This document shows, in pieces, positions 52,490 to 59,100 of a DNA stretch of 64,000 nt. The notes beneath the pieces are model-generated. The model had not been told where the DNA came from, made no database searches, and saw only the letters and a program-made list of their open reading frames with translations. The first letter of the stretch is position 1. Each line of letters begins with the position of its first letter. Where the stretch lies: assembly GCA_963977415.1 (NCBI GenBank), contig CAXBOS010000001.1:365066-429065 (forward strand). The letters run 5' to 3'. This stretch comes from Croceimicrobium sp963977415 (GTDB lineage Bacteria; Bacteroidota; Bacteroidia; Flavobacteriales; Schleiferiaceae). Made by a program: the position numbers and the translations under genes.

Positions 52490-53341
52490 ATGACTAACGA
52501 AAAAACCCTCAAGCCTTCCAGTGGCTATGTTTTCCTCTTAATAGTATTTCTTTTATTGGTGGCAATAATCGCAGGCGTAGCCATGGCGAGGAATCCAATT
52601 GCTTTACTAATGCTACCCGTGGTTTTTGTTTTAATGCGTGGCTTTTTCACTGTCAATCCTAATAGTTCTAAAGTGATGGTGCTCTTTGGTGCTTACAAAG
52701 GCACGGTGCGCGATAATGGTTTCTTTTGGGCCAATCCCTTTTATACCCGTCAGAAAATTTCTTTGCGTGCTCGTAATTTCGATAGCGAGCGGGTAAAGGT
52801 GAATGATAAAATTGGTAACCCGATTCTTATCAATGTTATTTTGGTTTGGCAAGTAAACGACACCTATAAAGCCGCTTTTGATGTGGATCAGTATGAAGAG
52901 TTTGTTCGTGTACAAACGGATGCGGCGGTGCGTAAATTGGCGGGTTCTTATCCTTATGATAATTTTGATGATGAAGAGGCAGAATTAACCCTGCGCTCGG
53001 GTATGGATGAGGTGAACGAGGCCTTAGAAAATGAAATCACCGAGCGTTTGGCTATTGCGGGCATTCGCGTAATGGAAGCACGGATTGGTTATTTAGCCTA
53101 TGCTCCCGAAATTGCTAGCTCCATGCTGAAGCGTCAGCAGGCAGTGGCTATAGTTGCGGCTCGTAAAAAAATTGTAGAGGGCGCAGTAGGGATGGTGGAA
53201 GATGCTTTACAACAATTGTCGGCCGATGGCATTATTGATTTTGACGATGATAAAAAAGCTTCCATGGTAAGTAACCTAATGGTGGTGCTTTGTGGTGATA
53301 AGGAAGTAATCCCAGTGGTCAATACGGGTTCTCTAAATTAA
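52490..53341 (+). CDS. SPFH (stomatin/prohibitin) domain protein
   Basis: A 283-residue protein with an N-terminal membrane stretch (VFLLIVFLLLVAIIAGVAMA and a second hydrophobic part) followed by an SPFH/band 7 domain (VNPNSSKVMVLFGAYKGTVR, FFWANPFYTRQKISLRARNF, VNDKIGNPILINVILVWQV). The rest is helical with KRQQAVAIVAARKKIVEGAV. Such proteins form membrane scaffolds. A small ribbon-helix-helix gene follows 4 bp later, a pairing I recall in this phylum. Confidence 0.92.
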   Translation: MTNEKTLKPSSGYVFLLIVFLLLVAIIAGVAMARNPIALLMLPVVFVLMRGFFTVNPNSSKVMVLFGAYKGTVRDNGFFWANPFYTRQKISLRARNFDSERVKVNDKIGNPILINVILVWQVNDTYKAAFDVDQYEEFVRVQTDAAVRKLAGSYPYDNFDDEEAELTLRSGMDEVNEALENEITERLAIAGIRVMEARIGYLAYAPEIASSMLKRQQAVAIVAARKKIVEGAVGMVEDALQQLSADGIIDFDDDKKASMVSNLMVVLCGDKEVIPVVNTGSLN

Positions 53342-53345
53342 ATTT

Positions 53346-53507
53346 GTGAGTAAGAAAAAGACATTTGCCTTGCGAATAGATCCTGAAGTTTTCAAACAGG
53401 TGGAAAAGTGGGCCGACGATGAATTTCGTAGCGTTAATGGTCAGTTGGAGTGGATGATTAGCAAGAGTCTAAAAGATGCTAAACGCTTAAAGAAAAATGA
53501 AGACTAG
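53346..53507 (+). CDS. Small Arc-like ribbon-helix-helix protein
   Basis: A 53-residue protein from a GTG at 53346 to TAG at 53507, starting SKKKTFALRIDPEVFKQVEK. The beta strand TFALRI then two helices (PEVFKQVEKWADDEF; SVNGQLEWMISKSLKDA) are the Arc/MetJ fold, with the central-helix pattern of Arc. It overlaps the next gene by 11 bp and follows the SPFH gene, so it is probably translationally coupled. Its role with SPFH is not known. Confidence 0.72.
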   Translation: MSKKKTFALRIDPEVFKQVEKWADDEFRSVNGQLEWMISKSLKDAKRLKKNED

Positions 53508-54573
53508 AATTGTAGGTATCGATGTGGCGCGCGCCCTCGCCGTAATCGGAATGATTATCGTCAATTTTAAAGTTGTTTTCGGTACCGAAGGCAGTCCTTG
53601 GCTAAAAACCCTTGCCTCCATTTTCGATGGTAAAGCTGCCGCCACTTTTGTGGTTCTGGCGGGTTTAGGTATAGCTCTGCTAACCAAGAAAGCACGAGAA
53701 AGTAAGGATACGCTCAAATTAGCTTTGGCCCGTAAACGTATCCTAAAGCGAGCCTTTTTCTTATTTGTGCTCGGTATCTCGTATTACTTAATCTGGCCAG
53801 CTGATATTCTTCATTTCTATGGACTATACCTGCTTTTGGTCTTGCTCTTTTTAAAACAAAGGGGCAAGGTGATTATGGGCGCCGCTCTAGCTTTGATCAT
53901 AGCTTTTCCCATCCTTTTAAGTTTTATAGATTACGAGCAGGGTTGGGACTTTAGCACCTTAAATTATCTCGACTTTTGGACTTTGGAGGGCTTTGCAAGA
54001 AACCTTTTTGTTAACGGCTTTCATCCGGTTATTCCTTGGGCGGCCTTTATATTGGTTGGTTATTGGTTTGGTCAACAAGACTTGCAAAATCCGGCTTATT
54101 TAAAGCGTATGTTACTCGGTTCGGGTCTATTATTTTTCGGCCTTCAGTTATTCTCTGTTTTTAGCATTCGCATTTTGGCTGATGGGGATTCTAGCGCTAC
54201 AGAAGGGCTTAGTCAAATTTTAGGTACGAGCCCCATGCCGCCTCTACCCATTTACATGTTTAGCGGAATGGCCATTGCGCTCTTGGTAATTTCAGCCTGT
54301 ATTTTATGGGGCTATAAACAATCAGATTCTAAGCTAATCCTAGCTTTAAATCGCACGGGCCAATTAGCCCTTACTTTTTATGTGGCTCACGTTATCATCG
54401 GCATGGGCTTGGTAGAACTTTTTCTGCCTGAGCAAATAGGTCAGCTATCGATTGATTTTTCTTTTTCCTATGCTTTAATTTTTAGTGTACTCTGTGTAAT
54501 TTTCGCTTGGTTTTGGCGCCAACATTTTAGCATGGGTCCTTTAGAGGCACTTATGCGTAAATTAACGGATTAG
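53497..54573 (+). CDS. DUF418/DUF1624-like polytopic membrane protein
   Basis: A 358-residue protein with about eight to ten hydrophobic helices. The N-terminus RIVGIDVARALAVIGMIIVN matches the RIxxxDxxRgxAlxGmxxxN motif of the YeiB/DUF418 and heparan-glucosaminide acetyltransferase-like families. HFYGLYLLLVLLFL and a HPVIPWAAFILVGYWFG segment are also typical. It could acylate an envelope sugar. The gene starts inside the RHH gene. Confidence 0.8.
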   Translation: MKTRIVGIDVARALAVIGMIIVNFKVVFGTEGSPWLKTLASIFDGKAAATFVVLAGLGIALLTKKARESKDTLKLALARKRILKRAFFLFVLGISYYLIWPADILHFYGLYLLLVLLFLKQRGKVIMGAALALIIAFPILLSFIDYEQGWDFSTLNYLDFWTLEGFARNLFVNGFHPVIPWAAFILVGYWFGQQDLQNPAYLKRMLLGSGLLFFGLQLFSVFSIRILADGDSSATEGLSQILGTSPMPPLPIYMFSGMAIALLVISACILWGYKQSDSKLILALNRTGQLALTFYVAHVIIGMGLVELFLPEQIGQLSIDFSFSYALIFSVLCVIFAWFWRQHFSMGPLEALMRKLTD

Positions 54574-54739
54574 TTTTTTTTCACTCTCGGTAGATGCGCT
54601 CTAAGAGATATTTGCGTGTTTTCCGCAACAGAGCAGTATATGTGGTTATTGTAAATTATCGTCTTACATTTTCACTTTAGTGGTAAAAACTCTTAATTGC
54701 CTCATCGCTTCGGCTTGAATTCCAATATTAATGAGACGT

Positions 54740-54820
54740 GAATTCGACGTACAATCTGAGGCTATGTTTGATAGTCGAACTCACGTTGATAAGGGGCCTG
54801 AGGCCTAATTTTACATGGAA
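54740..54820. repeat. Inverted TTCGAC/AATTAGGCCT repeats left of the ars cluster
   Basis: GAATTCGACGTACAATCTGAGG (54740-54761) faces an inverted GAGTTCGAC at about 54774-54782, and 54795-54820 read in reverse is TTCCATGTAAAATTAGGCCT then CAGGCC. The last word matches 27042-27070 and 58161-58183. The set lies just upstream of the ars genes. Confidence 0.45.
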
Positions 54821-54893
54821 TAGACATAATTAAGAATAAACTGTATTTTAATTTTCTGTTTGAAGCCCAGCAATCACTAATTTCATGGTGGTA

Positions 54894-54911
54894 GTTCGTA
54901 CATTTGCGAAC
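54894..54911 (+). promoter_or_regulatory. ArsR-type operator over the arsR -7 box
   Basis: The 18-bp palindrome GTTCG-TACATTTG-CGAAC has a perfect 5-bp inverted repeat. Its centre TACATTTG (54899-54906) is an exact TAnnTTTG -7 element. Repressor binding would block the promoter directly. The arsR ATG lies 19 bp downstream. Confidence 0.7.
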
Positions 54912-54930
54912 ATCAAGAAGCACTTAGCTA

Positions 54931-55236
54931 ATGCCCAGCACCGACAAAAAGAATTATTTTTCCACAGAACAGGAACTCACAGCAAGGTTTGCAAAAGCCT
55001 TAGGGCATCCCGTGCGTATTGCCATTCTAGAGCTGTTGGGTTCACAAGCTTGTTGTTATCACGGTGATATGGCAGAAGAACTTCCTATCGCTAAGTCAAC
55101 ACTATCGCAACATCTAAAAGAGCTGAAAAGCGCAGGCCTTATTCAAGGCGATATTACCCCTCCTTCCACCAAATACTGTATTAATCAAGAAAACTTTCAA
55201 TTAGCTAAATCATTGTTGACTAAGGTTTTCGGCTAA
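54931..55236 (+). CDS. arsR: ArsR-family transcriptional repressor
   Basis: A 101-residue winged-helix protein. It shows LGHPVRIAILELLGSQACC, the helix-turn-helix LPIAKSTLSQHLKELKSAGLI, and a beta wing (DITPPSTKYCINQEN). C41-C42 sit where metalloid-sensing Cys are placed in many ArsR proteins, together with C92-like CINQ; the classic ELCVC motif is not present. It is the first gene of the ars cluster and probably controls its own and the second promoter. Confidence 0.93.
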   Translation: MPSTDKKNYFSTEQELTARFAKALGHPVRIAILELLGSQACCYHGDMAEELPIAKSTLSQHLKELKSAGLIQGDITPPSTKYCINQENFQLAKSLLTKVFG

Positions 55237-55251
55237 TTTTTTTCAATACTA

Positions 55252-55298
55252 ATTCGTAATACTGCGAACTACGAATAATTGTTCGTAGATTTGCGAAT
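55252..55298 (+). promoter_or_regulatory. Double ArsR-type operator with -7 box before the thioredoxin gene
   Basis: Two sites, ATTCGTAATACTGCGAAC (55252-55269) and GTTCGTAGATTTGCGAAT (55281-55298), flank TACGAATAATTGTTCGTA (55270-55287), another inverted repeat. The second site contains TAGATTTG (55286-55293), an exact -7 element. The layout repeats that of the arsR promoter. Confidence 0.65.
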
Positions 55299-55321
55299 AG
55301 AATAGTTAAAAGATCAAAGTC

Positions 55322-55558
55322 ATGTTAGATATAAAGGTGCTAGGCCCTGGTTGCCCAAAATGTAAAACCACCTATAATAATGTGCTTCTTGCCCTAGAGC
55401 AGTCTGGTATAAAAGCAAAGGTGGCTAAGGTGGAAGACATAGAGGAAATGATGAAGTACAACGTATTATCCACGCCGGTACTGATGATTAATGAAGAGGT
55501 GAAAGTAAAGGGACGGGTAGCGCAGCTAAGCGAAATAGTGCAAATTATTAAGGCTTAA
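55322..55558 (+). CDS. Mini thioredoxin-like redox-active disulfide protein
   Basis: A 78-residue protein with the redox Cys pair C11-P-K-C14 in LGPGCPKCKTTYNN and a cis-Pro-like STPVLMIN. Small thioredoxin-fold proteins of this type accompany metalloid clusters in this phylum; it may act as electron donor, as an ArsE-like part. The exact partner is unknown. It lies right after the second operator. Confidence 0.88.
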   Translation: MLDIKVLGPGCPKCKTTYNNVLLALEQSGIKAKVAKVEDIEEMMKYNVLSTPVLMINEEVKVKGRVAQLSEIVQIIKA

Positions 55559-55562
55559 ACCT

Positions 55563-55943
55563 ATGGAAACGCAAAGCTTAGTAAAGGAAATTTGTCCTAC
55601 TACCACGCAGGCTTATGTTAAAAAAGGAGCTTTTTTGGTTGACGTTCGTGAAGAACATGAAGTAGCAGAACTCTCTTTTGACGTTCCCAGTATTCTCAAT
55701 ATTCCCTTGAGCGAATTTGATAATCTTTACCTAGAAATCCCTAAAGACCAAGTGGTGGTTCTGGTTGGCAATGGAGAAGGAAGCTTAAGGGCGGCGGGCT
55801 TTCTAATTAACCACGGCTACAGCCATGTACTGAATATGAAACACGGCATAGTGCGGTGGGTTCAAAGAGGTTTTCCGATAAAAGGTGATCCTTCTGTAAT
55901 TTCCAGCAATAATGGCTTAGGTTCAAATTCCAGCTGCTGTTAA
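55563..55943 (+). CDS. Rhodanese-like protein without the catalytic Cys
   Basis: A 126-residue rhodanese-fold protein with VDVREEHEVAELSF and IPLSEFD. In active rhodaneses the loop after the central strand carries Cys (for example VVYCRSGNRS); here it reads VVVLVGNGEGSLRAA, so the Cys is missing. The protein ends GSNSSCC, with a vicinal Cys pair that could bind arsenite or another metal. It may therefore be a binding or carrier protein, not a sulfurtransferase. It follows the thioredoxin gene by 4 bp. Confidence 0.8.
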   Translation: METQSLVKEICPTTTQAYVKKGAFLVDVREEHEVAELSFDVPSILNIPLSEFDNLYLEIPKDQVVVLVGNGEGSLRAAGFLINHGYSHVLNMKHGIVRWVQRGFPIKGDPSVISSNNGLGSNSSCC

Positions 55944-55953
55944 AAACTGAGTG

Positions 55954-56928
55954 ATGTTTAACTGGATACAAGATTTTGCAGATTGGCTCATCTACTCCTT
56001 TTTTGCTATTGCTGAGGATAGCCAATTAGGGGTGGCTCTAAATTTTTTCGTCTACGATACGGTGAAAATTTTAATTCTGCTTTTTCTAATCGTATTATTA
56101 ATGGGAATTGTTAACGCCTATTTTCCAGTTGAGCGTTTAAGAGACTTTTTACACCGAAAAAAATTATTCGGCTTAGAATACCTTTTTGCTTCCATCTTTG
56201 GCGCAATTACACCCTTCTGCTCTTGCTCCTCGGTTCCTCTATTCATCGGTTTTGTACAGGGAGGTATTCCTTTAGGAGTAACTTTTTCTTTTCTCATAAG
56301 TTCCCCCTTGGTAAACGAAGTTGCTATTGCCATGTTCGTAGGGATGTTTGGTCTTAAAGCTACCTTCATTTATGCTGCTTCGGGAATTCTATTAGGCACT
56401 TTAGGTGGTTGGCTGCTCGGTAAATTCAACCTTGAACCTTTGCTTTCAGATTGGGTGAAGAAAATTTTGCAAAACAAAATGCAACAGGGTGCTTACGCAG
56501 ATGAGAAATTAACTTTTAATCAACGTTTACCCGGAATAACTCGTGGTGCTTGGGACATTGTGAGGGGCGTTTTGCTGTACGTAATTATTGGTATTGCCAT
56601 AGGAGCCACGATGCACGGCTTTGTGCCCGAAAACTTTTTTGGCCAGTACCTAGGAGGAGGACAATGGTGGACGGTTCCCTTGGCCGTGATACTTGCTGTG
56701 CCTATGTATGCTAATGCTGCTGGTATTGTACCTGTTATTCAGGTGTTTGTGGCAAAAGGGGTTCCCCTCGGTACCGCAATTGCCTTTATGATGGCTACTG
56801 TTGGTCTATCTATTCCCGAAGCAACACTGCTTAAAAAAGTAATGAGCTTGAAGCTGATCGCCCTCTATTTTGGCTTAGTAACGCTTTTCATTATCCTGTC
56901 GGGCTTTTTATTTAATGTGCTCTTATGA
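55954..56928 (+). CDS. Permease of the ArsP/DUF318 family
   Basis: A 324-residue membrane permease. The start is the ATG at 55954 rather than the GTG at 55951. It shows TPFCSCSSVPLFIGFVQGG, PLGVTFSFLISSPLVNEVA, MYANAAGIVPVIQ, and KGVPLGTAIAFMMATVGLS, with two inverted halves. ArsP-type permeases export trivalent organoarsenicals; others in the family have unknown cargo. Position in an ArsR operon supports a metalloid role. Confidence 0.88.
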   Translation: MFNWIQDFADWLIYSFFAIAEDSQLGVALNFFVYDTVKILILLFLIVLLMGIVNAYFPVERLRDFLHRKKLFGLEYLFASIFGAITPFCSCSSVPLFIGFVQGGIPLGVTFSFLISSPLVNEVAIAMFVGMFGLKATFIYAASGILLGTLGGWLLGKFNLEPLLSDWVKKILQNKMQQGAYADEKLTFNQRLPGITRGAWDIVRGVLLYVIIGIAIGATMHGFVPENFFGQYLGGGQWWTVPLAVILAVPMYANAAGIVPVIQVFVAKGVPLGTAIAFMMATVGLSIPEATLLKKVMSLKLIALYFGLVTLFIILSGFLFNVLL

Positions 56929-56990
56929 TTAATAATACAACATACTCAAAACGCAACAATAAACACGCAACAATCTAAAATCGAAATAAA

Positions 56991-57407
56991 ATGAAATCAA
57001 AAAACATTCTCACCGCCTTCTTATCCATGTTCATATTGCTTTTGGCTTCTTGCAACAGTCAAGCGCAAAGCACAAGTGAAAGAGGAGATCTAGCTAATGC
57101 ATCTAAAATGGAAGTGATCCAGTTTCACTCCGAGCACCGTTGCATGACCTGCAATAAAATAGAAGAACTAAGTCGAGAAACCTTGAAAGACTTCCCAGGC
57201 ATACCCTTCTCATTAGTTAATGTGGATCTTGAAAAGAATGAAAAGAAAGCGGAACAATTTGAGGCTACTGGAACGGCCTTATTTCTTTATAATCCTCAAA
57301 CGGGTAAAAAGAAGGACTTAACAGATTTTGCCTTTATGAATGCCAGTAACAAAGAGAAATTCATTGCTGGGTTGAAAAAAGAAATAGAGTCATTCCAGAA
57401 GTCTTAG
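56991..57407 (+). CDS. ArsF-like thioredoxin-fold lipoprotein
   Basis: A 138-residue lipoprotein with a lipobox (LLLASCNSQAQ) and a redox pair in HRCMTCNKIEEL (CxxC). It resembles the family named nitrophenyl compound nitroreductase subunit ArsF in arsEFG clusters. It probably works in the periplasm with the membrane protein that follows 3 bp later. Confidence 0.82.
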   Translation: MKSKNILTAFLSMFILLLASCNSQAQSTSERGDLANASKMEVIQFHSEHRCMTCNKIEELSRETLKDFPGIPFSLVNVDLEKNEKKAEQFEATGTALFLYNPQTGKKKDLTDFAFMNASNKEKFIAGLKKEIESFQKS

Positions 57408-57410
57408 AAT

Positions 57411-58118
57411 ATGGAGTGGTTAAATGAACTAGCTCAAAACCGAGACATACCGATTATGGCCGCTTTTGCCATGGGGCTTTTAACCGCCATTGCGCCTTGT
57501 CCATTAGCTACTAATATCACAGCCACTGCTTTCATTGCTAAAACTATTACCAACAAGAAGAAAGTACTGCTGAGCGGATTTTTATATACCTTGGGTAGAG
57601 TTTTTTCTTACACTTTTATTGGAGCCATAATATACTTTGGAGCCAGTAAATTCCAAGTAGCAAAGTTGTTTCAGGGCAATGGAGAAAAGTATATTGGCTT
57701 TGTGTTAATTATTATTGGTCTGATAATGCTCGATGTCATTAAACTGAATTTTATAAAAGGAGGTAGTTTCACCGATAAGCTCTCCGATCGTTTTAAGACC
57801 AAGGGATTGTTAGGTTCCTTTCTGTTAGGGGCATTATTCGCTTTGGCATTTTGCCCTTATAGTGGGGCATTATTTTTCGCCATGCTTATTCCAATGACCC
57901 TTTCTGCTGAAGCGGGCTTGGCCTTGCCAGTCGTATTTTCCATCGGTACAGGCTTGCCGGTAATCCTCTTTTCTTTTGTAATTGCCTTTAGCATGGAAAA
58001 ACTAGGAATGTACTTTAAAGCCATTACCAAGCTAGAAAAAGCGATGCGCTTAATAGCTGGCTTAGTCTTCATCTTTACGGGATTATACTATATCAATATT
58101 TATTTCAAAATATTATGA
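57411..58118 (+). CDS. ArsG-like (CcdA/DsbD-type) membrane transporter
   Basis: A 235-residue protein with six or so membrane helices. Conserved Cys-Pro motifs APCPLATNIT and AFCPYSGALFF occur in two related halves, as in CcdA/DsbD electron carriers and in the ArsG efflux family. With the ArsF-like gene it makes an arsFG-type pair implicated in efflux of aromatic arsenicals. It is the last gene of the cluster; a repeat follows. Confidence 0.82.
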   Translation: MEWLNELAQNRDIPIMAAFAMGLLTAIAPCPLATNITATAFIAKTITNKKKVLLSGFLYTLGRVFSYTFIGAIIYFGASKFQVAKLFQGNGEKYIGFVLIIIGLIMLDVIKLNFIKGGSFTDKLSDRFKTKGLLGSFLLGALFALAFCPYSGALFFAMLIPMTLSAEAGLALPVVFSIGTGLPVILFSFVIAFSMEKLGMYFKAITKLEKAMRLIAGLVFIFTGLYYINIYFKIL

Positions 58119-58160
58119 AGTATCTGTGGCTTAGGGCTAATATTTTTTTGTCATAAACCT

Positions 58161-58183
58161 AAGTTCGACATGAAATTAGGCCT
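58161..58183. repeat. TTCGAC..AAATTAGGCCT repeat right of the ars cluster
   Basis: AGTTCGACATGAAATTAGGC then CTT matches the words at 27042-27070 and 54795-54820. It lies in the 85-bp gap between the ArsG-like gene and rlmF, so the ars genes have this repeat on both sides. Confidence 0.45.
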
Positions 58184-58203
58184 TAAAACTCTTACAAATC
58201 TGC

Positions 58204-59046
58204 CTAAGCAAAAGTCCACGCTACAAAGCGACTAACTTTCTGGCCTTGCTTCATTTCTATCACTTTAAAGTCGGTAGGTTTCGCCTTTTTAATGGCTTTA
58301 GAAATATGATAAACGTGATCTTTCTTCGCTACCAGGCTGGTAAACCAGCGGATTTGACGGCCGTGAAACTTACTTTCAAAAGCTAGTTTTTCAATAAAGG
58401 CTTTTTCACCACCAGGATACCATAGCTCATTGGCTTCTCCGCCAAAATTACGGTCTTCCGTTCCTTCGAGCGCAAGGTTTTTCACCTTGCGGAAGTTGTT
58501 CTTATGGGCTTCCTCTGCACTTTTATAAAAGGGTGGATTGCAAATTAACAAGTCAAAATTTTCCTCTTTGTTAATAATGCCTAATAAGGTCTTACCGGCA
58601 TTTTTCTGCAAACGCAGGCCAATTTTCCCGAGGCTCTCGTTTTTGTCAATTAAAGTTTGGGCATGTTTTAAAGCCTGCACATCTACATCAGTGCCCACAC
58701 ATTGCCAGTTAAAATGGGCTTGCGCCAAGATGGGGTAGATTAAATTCGCCCCGGTGCCAATGTCCAGTACTTTCGCATTCTTTTTGCCAATTAAATCGGC
58801 TGCGTGTAGAAGGTAATCTAAACGACTAGGAATGGGAGGGCAAAGGCTTTTAGCGGGTAAATCCCAATCAATATTATAGTGACTTTTCAGTAAAGCTTGG
58901 TTGAGTAATTTAACCGCCTTATTATCGGAAAATTTAATAGTATCGCGCTCAAACTCATTGCGAAAAACATGCTCTTTTAAGGCAGGAACTATTTTTATAA
59001 GCTTAGGGAAATCGTAGTCTTCGCTGAAAATATTTTTTGGATGCAA
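58204..59046 (-). CDS. rlmF: 23S rRNA (adenine(1618)-N(6))-methyltransferase
   Basis: A 280-residue class I N6-adenine methyltransferase with SAM motif VLDIGTGANLIYP, the catalytic NPPF in LLICNPPFYKS and GGEANELWYPGGEKAFIEK. The start is TTG at 59046: it gives MHPKNIFSEDYDF, matching the MHPRN..YDF beginning of the family. A near -7 box lies upstream. Confidence 0.93.
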   Translation of the reverse strand: MHPKNIFSEDYDFPKLIKIVPALKEHVFRNEFERDTIKFSDNKAVKLLNQALLKSHYNIDWDLPAKSLCPPIPSRLDYLLHAADLIGKKNAKVLDIGTGANLIYPILAQAHFNWQCVGTDVDVQALKHAQTLIDKNESLGKIGLRLQKNAGKTLLGIINKEENFDLLICNPPFYKSAEEAHKNNFRKVKNLALEGTEDRNFGGEANELWYPGGEKAFIEKLAFESKFHGRQIRWFTSLVAKKDHVYHISKAIKKAKPTDFKVIEMKQGQKVSRFVAWTFA

Positions 59047-59100
59047 GGCAAGCGCGCTTTAAAATGAATATCCTGCAAAGGAACGGCTTATTTTCTTGGC

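Larger units (their letters stand above)
54574..54930. other. 357-bp gap upstream of arsR: repeat region and promoter
   Basis: This gap has no credible ORF. It holds a cluster of TTCGAC-type repeats at 54740-54820 and the arsR promoter-operator at 54894-54911, described separately. Confidence 0.5.
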
